Below are positions 26,001-36,345 of a stretch of DNA of 64,000 nt, piece after piece. Numbering within the stretch: the stretch's first letter is position 1; every line of letters starts with the position of its first letter. Made by a program: the position numbers and the translations under genes. The stretch is from Nymphaea colorata (Eukaryota; Streptophyta; Magnoliopsida; Nymphaeales; Nymphaeaceae), in contig NC_045149.1 in assembly GCF_008831285.2 (NCBI RefSeq), forward strand, positions 6,067,500-6,131,499, written 5' to 3'. Below the pieces are notes generated by a model. That model did no database searches and was not told where the DNA came from. It saw nothing but the letters and a program-made list of their open reading frames with translations.

Positions 26001-26170
26001 TTGATTCATGTGAAACATGCATGCTTGCTTTGTATGTTCCATTATGTGTTTGATTCATGCATGACATGTTTATTTGTTGTATCCATTCTGTTTGGATTTT
26101 GATTCATGGAAGACATGTCTGCCTTTCTTATCTATTCTATCTGGTATTTGATTCATATTCTACATATTTT
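26001..26170. repeat. 49-bp tandem repeat, 3.4 diverged copies
   Basis: TTGATTCATG recurs at 26001, 26050, 26099 and 26148, each followed by an ACATG-type word and a T-rich stretch. The 49-bp period is exact while the sequence has diverged. Confidence 0.9.
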
Positions 26171-27239
26171 ATTTTCTTTTTTTTACCCACCATTTAATAT
26201 TGAAATAATATAAAACTTGTCATTCATAATATGTCATGCATAACTTCTAAATCTGTTGTTCATAATAAGAAAAGTGCAATATGTATGTATAGTAAAATGA
26301 AAATATTGACCCATTTGATGGATTCATCTAGCCATAACATCAAATGGACTAAAAGGTGAGTTGACAAGTTCACATTAAACCAAAATATCAAAAGTTAGAA
26401 AGGTCCAACTATTTGAAGCTACATGTTAGTGTAAATCAATAATGGGTTGGATATAGAAGTTCATAAAACAAAATAAAACAACACTAGAGCCATTGTTACC
26501 GAACATATAACTACAAAAAGTCCCTATCCTTTGGTCTTCTCTTACGTGTGCTGTTACTCAAAGTGTGTCTTAGTCATCATGTACTTTTCCTATCCTCAAT
26601 TTGCTTCTTCTAAAGTAGTGACCAGCTATAAATTATCCCACTATTATCTGCTAACATACAGCTGACATTCCTCCCAAGTTTTATGTATGCCTCTCGTCCT
26701 CCCTTAGGAAACCACATAATATTTTGTAAAAGCTTTCACTTTCTAGTTTATGCATTTGTCGTATTAAAGAGCCAAACATATAATTAAAACAAGTGCATAA
26801 AGTATGAAAATAATAGACTATATAGACAAAACAAAAACATCACAAAAATAATACAATGACATGACATAATGAAAATATCTTACTAAGACATAATCACGCC
26901 ACATTGCTGAAGTCATGTTCATGAAGCTTGTTGTTGCTACCATAAGCTTGCAGTTATTAATTGTGTTTCATCATTATTTACAATTTCATTTATGCCTTTA
27001 TCTCATAAAAATGAAATTGTTCAGTGTTGCAATTGTGGTGGATTATGAAATTGTAAAGAACATACTGCTTGTACTATTCGCACAGGTACAATGAGTATGT
27101 ATAGCTGTACAATTATTCCCTCGTCTCAATTTGCTTAGCTTGATGAATTTGGAACTTAGATAGGTGGTATAGACAATTTCTGTATAGTAAAAAAACTAAC
27201 TGTTTGGGTATTCAACATATGCAAGATAACATTTATTTC
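26171..27239. other. Intergenic or transposon-internal, no gene seen
   Basis: Lies just downstream (on the minus strand) of the Harbinger transposase remnant. It may contain decayed element sequence, but I could not match the transposase C-terminus here. Confidence 0.45.
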
Positions 27240-28020
27240 ATAATCAACGAGTTTTGTTTTGTTGATTTGGTAGTTCCATTGATTGTAACAAAGTTAAACT
27301 ATTGGTGTGCTGCTTCTTACCTTGTGGAACCTCTACCAGATGATCATTATCCTCTAGCACATTGTATGATATTTTTGTATCAGTTCCACTTCTCTTCCAA
27401 TTAGCTAGTATGTAGTGAAATTGCATATCAAATCTCATGATTGTTATGACATTTTGTGACAAAACCTTTTGCCATTTTGCCAACTATTTTGGCTATCCCT
27501 GCATACACTAGAATATGTGTACCATCTATTGCTCCTAAACAATTTTATTAACAAATAATTTGTGTCGCATTTTTCATACTACAATAACAAATTTGACTAG
27601 TAGTATCTACTTCGCTTTGTCTTGTTTATCTTAAAATATGAAAAGAATTATGGACCTCTTCCAATAGATGTTGTGTCCCAAAAGCTATATCCTAGGTGCT
27701 CATATGCATTGTAGAGAATTGATTTCAAAACTAAGTTCACATAATTATTAATTATTTGTCTTTGACCATTGAAAATTATATTCGGTAAGTCAATTTCGTT
27801 GATCATGTGCTAAAGCCGCAAGAAAAATTTCTACTTGTTCTTCAATTCATTTTTCCTATGCATCGTGTCGTATCCCTCTTATTTTCAACATATTGCATAG
27901 TAATTCAGATGTTATTTAGTCCACTCTCAATAGATCTAGAAAATTTCTTAGGTGCCTATGCATGCAATCATGTACAAATTAAACATCCATCAGTCTGCTG
28001 GTAGCAATGTATTTCTATTA
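27240..28020 (-). pseudogene. PIF/Harbinger transposase remnant
   Basis: Reading from 28020 leftwards: an N-terminal segment (LCNMLKIRGIRHDA, then EEQVEIFLAALAHDQRN) matches the helix-turn-helix part of PIF/Harbinger transposases. After about 200 bp comes CLGAIDGTHI (27545-27516), holding the first DDE-triad aspartate. After a frameshift comes KVLSQNVITIMRFDMQFHYILANWKRSGTD, then VLEDNDHLVEVPQGK, equivalent to the second catalytic region. The protein would cut and join the element at TTA-type targets. Stops and at least one frameshift make it inactive; the C-terminal catalytic glutamate region was not found. Confidence 0.8.
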
Positions 28021-28399
28021 GGTATGCCTTTCAAATGTTACATGAATAAATACACAGTAAAAACAAGGATAACTTCATCCATTTGTCCATCTTACCAATA
28101 AATATACAATTGTATGAGAATAGACATCTTTACAATCTACAACAAATACACCAAGATGTTGAAAGACTAACAATATAGAACAAACATGTATATAAAGACA
28201 ACAAACAAAGATAAAAAGATCTTAAGTGCCTAACATGTGAACAATGAACATCTCACCTATTATTAGCCGATCTGCCTACGTAGCCATCTAACCTGTAACC
28301 ACTTGGAACCAAGGAAAAAACATTTGCTTTATCAACATTGGCAAGTAAGTCGCTTGAACTAAGAAATAGTTCCTTGTTTGTCTCTTATCTTGCATATAT

Positions 28400-29046
28400 A
28401 TATTTCTTTTAACATCTCGCCACTCCTTTATCTAATAGATGCACGTTGGTTCTCTACACACTTTTGTATATACTCGAAATGGCTTCCTAAAATTCATTGT
28501 TTGTTGTTATTTAGGTTTTCCCTCTTTTGCCTACTTTTGTGTTGCCAGAGAATTTTGCTTGACTAGGACCGAAACTGTTCATTGGTGAGTTATCATATAT
28601 TGGAAATGACTGAACATGATTATCATCTTGTTTATGAAGTCCTACATCAGTTAGTAGCGTACCATCTATGCCACTCCTACTACCACCAACTGCAGTTGAA
28701 GTTTCCAATATTTCAACTGCATATTCATAAAACTTTCATGCTGATGGCGTCCTATGCTTCTTTTTGTTTGGGTACTTGTTGACATACTCAGTCCACACCT
28801 TATCATTTACCACTATCATTTTTTTTTCTCTAGTCCGAACCACATCTACTTGTATTTTCAATCTTGTTCATCTTGTTGCAAGTTAGGTTTTGCTCTTCTA
28901 AGCTTGTCCTCAATTTCCTCTGGTGTGAAGGTTGACCCATATGCTTCAATCATCCTTTGTTCGACCTCTTTCATAGTCATCTTTGGTGTGAAGGTTGACC
29001 CATATACCACTATCACATTGTTCAATCTCTTTCATTTCCGAAGACA
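28400..29046 (-). pseudogene. Myb/SANT-like partner protein of the Harbinger element
   Basis: The minus strand translates to VNDKVWTEYVNKYPNKKKHRTPSA, KFYEYAVEILETSTAVGG and then a 65-codon open stretch (28708-28511: SGIDGTLLTDVGLHKQ, PMNSFGPSQAKFSG). This is the layout of plant Myb/SANT-like DNA-binding proteins, which serve as the second ORF of PIF/Harbinger elements and help the transposase bind and enter the nucleus (known for the family). Its place 400 bp from the transposase remnant on the same strand supports one element. Broken by stops upstream of the tryptophan box. It could instead be a captured host Myb/SANT gene. Confidence 0.65.
28920..29038. repeat. ~60-bp tandem duplication within the Myb/SANT remnant
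   Basis: GGTGTGAAGGTTGACCCATA occurs at about 28922 and 28985, each followed by a CAATC...TCTTTCAT stretch, so the N-terminal part of the remnant is locally duplicated. Confidence 0.85.
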
Positions 29047-29154
29047 ATGAGTTTTTTTACTTCAAAGCAGGTCAAATGTGTAACCTGCCCATGGAATATA
29101 AGCAACCGATATATTTTTACCCAAAGGGACCTCACCACCAACCGTAGCCACACC

Positions 29155-29350
29155 ATGAGGGGGGGGGGTGGGTGGGTTTGAGGCGCAGGGCCCTGAGCCC
29201 ACCTCAATTAAAAAAAAAATTACATGTAAATTTTAGAAAATTCCAATTGTCTTGTATAAAAAATTTAAAAAATGATATTTTGGCTCTATCAAAATTTAGA
29301 AACTTTAATTCAGCCCCCTTCATGAAAAATGTCTGGTTCTGCCCCTGCAC
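29155..29350. repeat. Probable decayed DNA-transposon end next to a G tract
   Basis: A G run (29157-29178) leads into GGGCCCTGAGCCCACCTC and A-rich DNA. About 100 bp later comes TTCAGCCCCC and a run ending TCTGGTTCTGCCCCTGCAC. This pairing of GGGCCCTGGCCCC-like and GCCCC...CTGGCTCYGCC-like ends around an AT-rich core is common in non-autonomous plant DNA transposons (recalled pattern). No target duplication is resolved. Confidence 0.4.
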
Positions 29351-30527
29351 ACTATCTGCCAAAATTTTCCCCTTTTCCAAGTCTTTACCCCGACTTGAGT
29401 TTTTTTATTTGGCACTAATATTTTGTTATACTTAAAACACTAACAGAGATTTTCTACAATTCACAATTCCGTTAATATTTCCTTTGTTTTCTTTCATCAT
29501 TGTGGTGTCATAATCCATACTTGTTTTCATGGTTCGGGTTTCAATACATCGAGTAAAATTATACGGGCTCTAACCCATGCATCGTCATAGCCCTATACCT
29601 TAGGGGTGGCCTTGGGTAACCGTCCCACTCATCCAGATGCATTAAGTAAAGGTACATGGCCTAAACATAAACTCATTTCAATGAAATAAGTGATCACACG
29701 ATGAGTAAGGTTTGAGAATGCCAAAGCGAGAGGCAAAAGGCAAATAGGGAGGCTCGTTGTGAAAAGGTACCTAAATAATGCAGGTTAGTTCGGTAGCTAG
29801 TACTCTGCACATATACTGATCTAAGAGATCTACACAAGAAAAAATACTAACCGCTTGAAACATGTTATGTCATCCAATTGGTCAATATAGGAGTTCTTCA
29901 GAAGCATGCTTTAGTAATTCATTTGATTTTCTGTTGGGTTTCTTTCAAACGAATGGAAAAAAAGTTCGCATATTGTATACACTAATTCGACCATTTAACT
30001 GCATGCGCGCATGCTCATTCTCAAATATATATATATATACACACACACACAAACTCAGACAAAGCCATGTATATTACTGAAGGACCGTGGCAAAGCCAGG
30101 AAAGGTTTTCAGGAAAGGCACGCGGAGATCGTATATCCACGTACATTTTTTACAAGTTTTAAGTACATGCGGAGATCGTATAACTACTTAGTCACTTTTA
30201 AAAACATCGGCTGTGGGTTTGAGCTTCAGGCATTATCTACAGTATATGGTGAAATCGTGCACTGAAAACCGTTACCTTTGAGAAAGAAAAAGAAGCCAAA
30301 CTACGGAGCTCTTCTGGTAAACTTGGCACATTTATTGAGACTTTTCATTTCCATTGCTTTGTTAACTGCATTAAAAATCCATCAAGTCACGCAGCATTAA
30401 TCGTGCAGGATTCACACCTTTCTTTTGCTCCCCACGTATATATATGCATATATATTGCTACCTTTACATATAGTTTTAGTAGTCATCAACTGCCCTTCAC
30501 CTAATCCTGTTATGAACAACCATGCAT
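29351..30527. other. Intergenic, no gene seen
   Basis: No credible gene. Contains a short (AT)n-(AC)n run at about 30027-30052, and a repeated word GCGGAGATCGTATA at about 30122 and 30168. Confidence 0.55.
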
Positions 30528-30532
30528 GTCTC

Positions 30533-30886
30533 TGTTAGTTAATGTGAATGTGTATAAAGTTGAGATAGTGTGAACGTGTGGTGATGGGGTTTTATTGTTT
30601 TTGTTTCATTAGCCATAACAATAGGTTAGTGGTTACGTGTCCACAAAATGAGGTTGGTTTAGCCATAAGAATAGGTTAGTGGTTAGTGTCCACAAAATGA
30701 GGTTGGTTTTGGCAAGTGGCTTTAGTGGGTAGTTTTTTCCCTTTTCTTTTTTGTTCTTTAAATAGTTGTTCCATGCGTGTAATCATTTAGTGAAAAAGAA
30801 TGAAAGTATTGAGGTCTTTTCAAGTTTTATTTTAACGCGCCCTTTTGTAGTGTTTTTTGGTGTGGGAGTTAGAAAGACTTCCTTCA
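30533..30886 (+). repeat. 5' LTR of copia element (354 bp)
   Basis: Starts TGTTAGTTAATGTG and ends CTTCCTTCA. It holds a 50-bp internal direct repeat (AGCCATAA... at 30611 and 30661) and a TATA-like CTTTAAATAG at about 30756, the likely promoter for the element's RNA. Confidence 0.97.
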
Positions 30887-30890
30887 ATCC

Positions 30891-30902
30891 TGGTATCAGA
30901 GC
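30891..30902 (+). other. Primer binding site, tRNA-iMet type (copia)
   Basis: TGGTATCAGAGC, 4 bp after the 5' LTR end. Confidence 0.95.
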
Positions 30903-31000
30903 GCCAGGTTGCGTGGGCATCTCAAGTATCGTGGAGCATTGCAGAAGCAAGGAACTCCAAATCGTGTGCTATTGGTAAGAGTTATTTTTTGAAAGCTGGT

Positions 31001-34000
31001 ATGGTTAATTCAAATACTCTCAATTTATCCCAATCCTTAGTGCCTATTTTTAATGGTGAGAACTATGAGTTTTGGAGTATCAAAATGAAGACTTACTTCA
31101 TTTCACAAGATCTTTGGGAGTTAGTTGAGAATGGTTATGCAGAAACTGAAGTATCAAAGGCAGTAGGAAAGTCAATAGAGAAAATTGATGTTAAGGAATT
31201 TTGGTAGAAAGATGCAAAGGCACTCTCAGTATTGCAGCAGGCTGTGTCAGAAACTGTCTTCCCAATTATTGCTGGTGCAAAGAAGTCAAGTGAAGCATGG
31301 CTATTCCTCAAACAAAAATTTCATGGAGATAAGAAGATTACTATAGTTAAGCTTCAAATCTTAAGAAGAGAGTTTGAAACATTTTGCATAAAAACTGGTG
31401 AGTCCATTCAAAATTATTTTTCTAGACTCTCTACTATTGTAAATCAAATGAAGAGTTTCGGTGAAGTCATAACCGAGCAAAAGGTGGTTGAAAAAGTGTT
31501 AAGAAGCCTTCCATCTAAATTTGATCATGTTGTCACTGCAATAGAAGAATCCAAAGATTTGTCTATTTATTCTATTGATGAGCTAATGGGGTCTCTTTTA
31601 GCAAAAGAGCAATGTATGAACAGGTCAACAGAAAAAGGAATAGAGCAAGTTTTCCAAACAAAGATAGAATTTTCAAAAGAGAAGAATGGAAGCTATGATC
31701 AAAGAAATGAAGGAAGGAGTTAGGGAGGAGGAGGCTATAGAGGATCCACTCGTGGCTATGGTAGAGGACGTGGAAGATTCTATGCAAGCTCTCATAAAAC
31801 CCATGACACAACATGAAAAGGTAATCAAAATCAGTACTTTAGAGGAAAGCAATGTCATTTTTGCAAGAAGTTTGGTCATGTTGAAGCTAAATGTTTTGAA
31901 AAAGCAAAGCAACAAGCTAGTTTTGTAGAAGAAAATGAAAATTTATTTCTTACAACAATGGATGCTAACCATTGCAAGAGTGAAGTTTGGTTTATAGATA
32001 GCGGCTGCAGTAATCATATGATGGGCAACAAGAGTTTTTTCAAAGATATTGATGAGACTATACAGTTGGATGTGTGGCTTGGAGACAATAATAAAATAAG
32101 TGTGAAGGGCAAAGGAACTGCTATCATCAAATCAGAAACAGGTATGAAAAAATTTATTAATGATGTGTATTACGTTCCCGGGTTGGCTCAAAATTTGCTT
32201 AGTGTTAGGCAGCTGGTTCAAAAAGGGTAGACACTTTTATTTGAAAATGACGCTTGTGAAATTAAAAATAAAAGTGGTGTAGTTCTTGCGAAAGTAAATA
32301 TGGTTCGAAATAAAATGTTTCCTCTTGAGACAAATGCTTTTATGACAAAAATTGATGATTCCAAGCTATGGCACGTGAGATATGGACATCTTCATTTTAA
32401 TGGGTTGAAACTCTTACATCAAAAAGGTATGGTATATGGACTGCCATCTATTGATTGTCATAATGATGTATGTGAAGGGTGTGTTTATGGTAAACAACAT
32501 AAATTACCATTTCAAGTTGGAAAATCATGGAGAGCTAAAATGCCGCTTCAATTAGTTCATGCTGACATATGCGGTCCAATGAAAACTTCTTCATTAAATG
32601 GTAGGAAGTATTTTTTGCTATTTACTGATTATTACACTAGAATGAGTTGGGTATATTTTCTCAGTCACAAATCTGATGCAATGGATAAATTTAAAGAGTT
32701 TAAAGTTTTTGCAGAAAAAGAAAGTGAAAATGTAATAAATATACTGCGTACGGATAGAGGAGGAGAATTTTTGTCTGACGAATTTGATTTATTTTGTAAA
32801 AATCATGGCATTCGTATACAGTTTACAGTAAGGAAGACCCCACAACAAAATGGTGTGGCCGAAAGAAAAAACCGGACAGTGGTGGAAATGGTACGCAACA
32901 TGTTGAATGAAAAACAATTACCAAGTGAATTTTGGGCTGAAGCAATCCATACGGCAATATATCTTCTCAACATTTCTCCAACAAAGGCAGTCAGAAACAA
33001 AACTCCATTCGAAGCATGGTGGAATCATAAACCAAATGTAAGTATGTTAAAAGTCTTTGGATGTGTTTCATATGCATTAATTGATCCTAGTGAAAGAAGC
33101 AAGTTGGACAAGAAGAGTGAAAAATGCATTTTCATTGGTTACAGTAGTGAAACTAAGGGTTATCGTCTTTATAATCCTATCACTAAGAAGTTGATTATAA
33201 GAAGAGACATTATATTTGATGAAAAAGCTTGCTGGGATTGGGTTAAGAATGAAACCATGAAACTTCAAGTTGACGGGGAAGAAGTGAATCCAAATCATAT
33301 TGACGAAGAACCAAAGGAGAAAGATGAAGCCTTGAAGGAGACGATCAATGAAGGTATTGAATCCATTTCTGAAGAAACTCCTCCAAGAAAGGTACGAATC
33401 TTAAATGACATTTATAAGTGTGCATTTGCTTTTGCTGTTATAGAACCTTCAACTTTTGATGAAGCATGTGTAGACAAAAATTGGATGAATGCTATGGAAG
33501 AGGAAATACAAACCATAGAAAAGAATGACACATGGGAGCTCTCTAAGTTGCCGTCGGGGAAGGAACCAATTGGAGTAAAATGGGTTTATAAGGTGAAGTA
33601 TGATGCTAAAGGTAACGTGAAAAAATATAAAGCAAGGCTGGTTGCTAGAGGTTTTGTGCAAGTATATGGAATTGATTTTACTGAGACGTTTTCACCTGTT
33701 GCAAGATTTGAGACAGTAAAAATGGTTCTTTCTATTGCTGCTCAATTTAAATGGAAAGTTTTTCAGTTTGATGTCAAGTCTACTTTCCTAATGGATATTT
33801 GAATGAAGAAGTGTATGTTGATCAACCACCTGGATTTAAAATTAAAGGAAAAGAAGACAAGGTTTATAAACTTAAAAAGGCATTATACGGACTTAAACAT
33901 GCTCCTCGTGCTTGGTATAGTCGTCTTGATAAATTTCTTCATCAAAATGGCTTTCAAAGAAGTGATAGTGAGCCAACTCTTTATGTCAAAGTGAGTGAAA

Positions 34001-34974
34001 ATCATTTACTTATTGTAAGTGTTTATGTGGATGACATTATCTATACTGACACTTCTTCTAGCCTTATTGTAGAATTTAAAAATTATATGATGAGGGAATT
34101 CGAAATGTCTGATTTGGGATTGATGCATTACTTTCTTGGTCTTCAAGTAGTACAAAGTGATGAAGGAATCTTTATATCGCAAAGAAAATATGCATTGGAT
34201 ACTCTGAAAAAGTTTAAAATGATGAATTGTAATGGTTGTGCAACTCCCATAAACACCAACGAAAAGCTGAATGTAGATGATGGAATGGCAAAAGTAAATG
34301 AAAAATACTTCAGAAGCATGGTCGGTGCATTGATGTACTTGACACATACCAAACCTGACATTATGTTTTTAGTGAGTTTGATATCAAGGTTCATGCAAGA
34401 TCCTTCAGTGCAACATCTTGGTGCAGCAAAAAGAATTCTTCGTTACATTCAATCTACACTCAACTATGGAATTTTTTATAAACCTGTGACTAACTTTGGT
34501 TTAATTGGATATACTAATAGTGATTGGGCAGGTTCTGTTGATGATTGGAAAAGTACAAATGGTTTTGTATTTGGATTTGGTTCAAGTGCTGTGTCGTGGT
34601 GCTCAAAGAAACAAAGTTCAACAGCCTTATCCTCTTTGGAAGCTGAGTATATTGCTGCTACTGCTGCTGCATGTCAAGCGATATGGATGAGACATATTTT
34701 AGAAGGTCTTCAATTGAAGCAAGAGAATCCAACTCAGTTATACTGTGATAACAAATCTATTATTTCCATGACAAAAAATCCATCATTTCACCGAAGGACT
34801 AAACATATAGAGTTACGTTATCACTTTATTAGAGACGTCATTGAGAAAGAAGAAATTGAGTTGAAGCAATGTTTCACAAAAGAGCAAGTTGCGGATGGTT
34901 TTACAAAAACACTACCACCATCAAAGTTTTTCAATTTTCGAGAAGCGATTGGAGTACAAGATTGTTCACATTAA
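31001..34974 (+). pseudogene. copia gag-pol polyprotein, four stops and one frameshift
   Basis: One long frame from ATG 31001. Gag: PIFNGENYEFWSIKMKTYF, LRREFETF, then zinc knuckle C-X2-C-X4-H-X4-C (31853-31894). Protease: WFIDSGCSNHM at about 31987. Integrase: H-X-H...C-X2-C around 32371-32480, then ADICGP, TDRGGEF and QQNGVAERKNR with the three catalytic acidic residues present. RT: WVYKVKYDAKGNVKKYKARLVARGF and YVDDIIYT (about 34024). RNase H: DWAGS, LEAEYIA, LYCDNKS, RTKHIELRYHFIRD. Lesions: TAG 31205, TAG 31721, TGA 31814, TAG 32228, and a one-base deletion close to 33792 that ends the first frame at 33802. From 33799 the last 391 codons are open in the next frame. All other domains are well preserved, which fits moderate age. 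Confidence 0.95.
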
Positions 34975-34984
34975 GGGGAAGAAA
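34973..34984 (+). other. Polypurine tract (copia)
   Basis: AAGGGGAAGAAA lies directly against the 3' LTR and primes plus-strand DNA synthesis. It overlaps the polyprotein stop codon. Confidence 0.93.
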
Positions 34985-35339
34985 TGTTAGTTAATGTGAT
35001 CGTGTATAAAGTTGAGATAGTGTGAACGTGTGGTGATGAGGTTTTATTGTTTTCGTTTCTTTAGCCATAAGAATAGGTTAGTGGTTACGTGTCCACAAAA
35101 TGAGGTTGGTTTAGCCATAAGAATAGGTTAGTGGTTAAGTGTCCACAAAATGAGGTTGGTTTTAGCAAGTGGCTTTAGTGGGTAGTTTTTTCTCTTTTCT
35201 TTTTTATTCTTTAAATAGTTGTTCTATGGGTATAATCATTTAGTGAAAAAGAATGAAAGTATGGAGGTCTTTTCAAGTTTTATTTTAACGTGCCCTTTTG
35301 TAATGTTTTTTGGTGTGGGGGTTAGAAAGACTTCCTTCA
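34985..35339 (+). repeat. 3' LTR of copia element (355 bp)
   Basis: TGTTAG...CTTCCTTCA, with the same 50-bp internal duplication as the 5' LTR (at about 35063 and 35113), so that duplication predates insertion. Confidence 0.97.
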
Positions 35340-35344
35340 GTCTC

Positions 35345-35818
35345 TCCCAAATCTGCTTCAGCCCCACAAGGGACCTCCTGCATCTTTGGCTCTTAGATAT
35401 TCAGACTGCTTGAGAGTGATAGAGTAATGAGCAATGAAGCAGCCACATAAATGCAATTCGGTAGGTAGAATACACAAGAAAAAACCAAATTTATTGGTGC
35501 CTCATGACTCGAGTGCATTATTTTTTCCACTGCCGAAAGGATGTGAAATAAGTCGGCCCATGTTGCTGTGCGTGTATTATTTAGATCTGTGGGTGTGAGA
35601 TTTATCGTGTTGCATGCATGGCCTCGTGCAGTTCATGATTTTCTGAAGAGTGAATGCGCCATGCCATGAGGAAGAAGTTCACGAGGCAGTACTGGTGAGC
35701 CCTAATTGGCAGCGCTTTTGTGGCGGAACACAGACGGACGCGCGTGTTTCATTTCCAATTGATCAGCCGAGTCTCTTCAGGAGTGCATAGAAATGTGCAC
35801 GTGAGTCTCATCAAACAT
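35345..35818. other. Intergenic, no gene seen
   Basis: Host DNA after the copia insertion. I see no coding frame or repeat of note. Confidence 0.55.
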
Positions 35819-36345
35819 TGTGAGACCCACAACTTTTTATTGTTCTATAAGAGGGAGTATTTCAGTATGCTCGCCTTGTTCACTCGGTAACGCTTCTGCC
35901 ATAGGGGAACTTAAGTCCACCTTCGGCCTTCTACCGGGCGGCGGGAAACCCCGCTTACACAAATGTCATAACCTGGAGAGGGACATTGGGTCATTAAGAT
36001 GGCGACGGCAGGAGTTGAATTACTTTACTTTGGTTTTTGCTCTGTATGATTTAAGGATCTTGAAGACTTCAGTTCGTTGGTGATGAAAACATTTCTGAGA
36101 CCCACAACGCGACAACTTTTTATTGTTCTATAAGAGGAAGTACTTCAGTATACTTGGCCGGTTCGCTTGGTCACGCTTCTGCTAGACGGGAACTTATATA
36201 TGTCCACCTCCCTTGTTTCAGTGTCTTAACTTGGAGAGAGGATGTTGGGTCATTAAGATGACTATGGCAGGAGTTGAATCACTTTACTTTGGTCTTTGCT
36301 TCTGTATGATTTAAGGACCTTGAAGAGTGCAGTTCATTGGTGAGG
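35819..36345. repeat. ~265-bp diverged tandem duplication
   Basis: Both units begin with GTGAGACCCACAAC-like sequence and TTTTTATTGTTCTATAAGAG, and both contain GGTCATTAAGAT, CAGGAGTTGAAT and GTATGATTTAAGGA. Unit 1 is about 35819-36085, unit 2 about 36092-36345. Unit 1 has an extra GC-rich block (about 35925-35955) missing from unit 2. Origin unknown. Confidence 0.85.

Larger units (their letters stand above)
30533..35339 (+). mobile_element. Full-length Ty1/copia retrotransposon, inactive
   Basis: Structurally complete: 5' LTR 30533-30886, PBS 30891-30902, gag-pol 31001-34974, PPT 34973-34984, 3' LTR 34985-35339, flanked by the 5-bp duplication GTCTC (30528-30532 and 35340-35344). Integrase precedes RT, which defines Ty1/copia. 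The LTRs differ by about 16 substitutions and one 1-bp indel over 354 bp by my hand alignment (about 95.5% identity). Four nonsense codons and one 1-bp frameshift prevent autonomous movement. Total length is 4807 bp. Confidence 0.97.
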
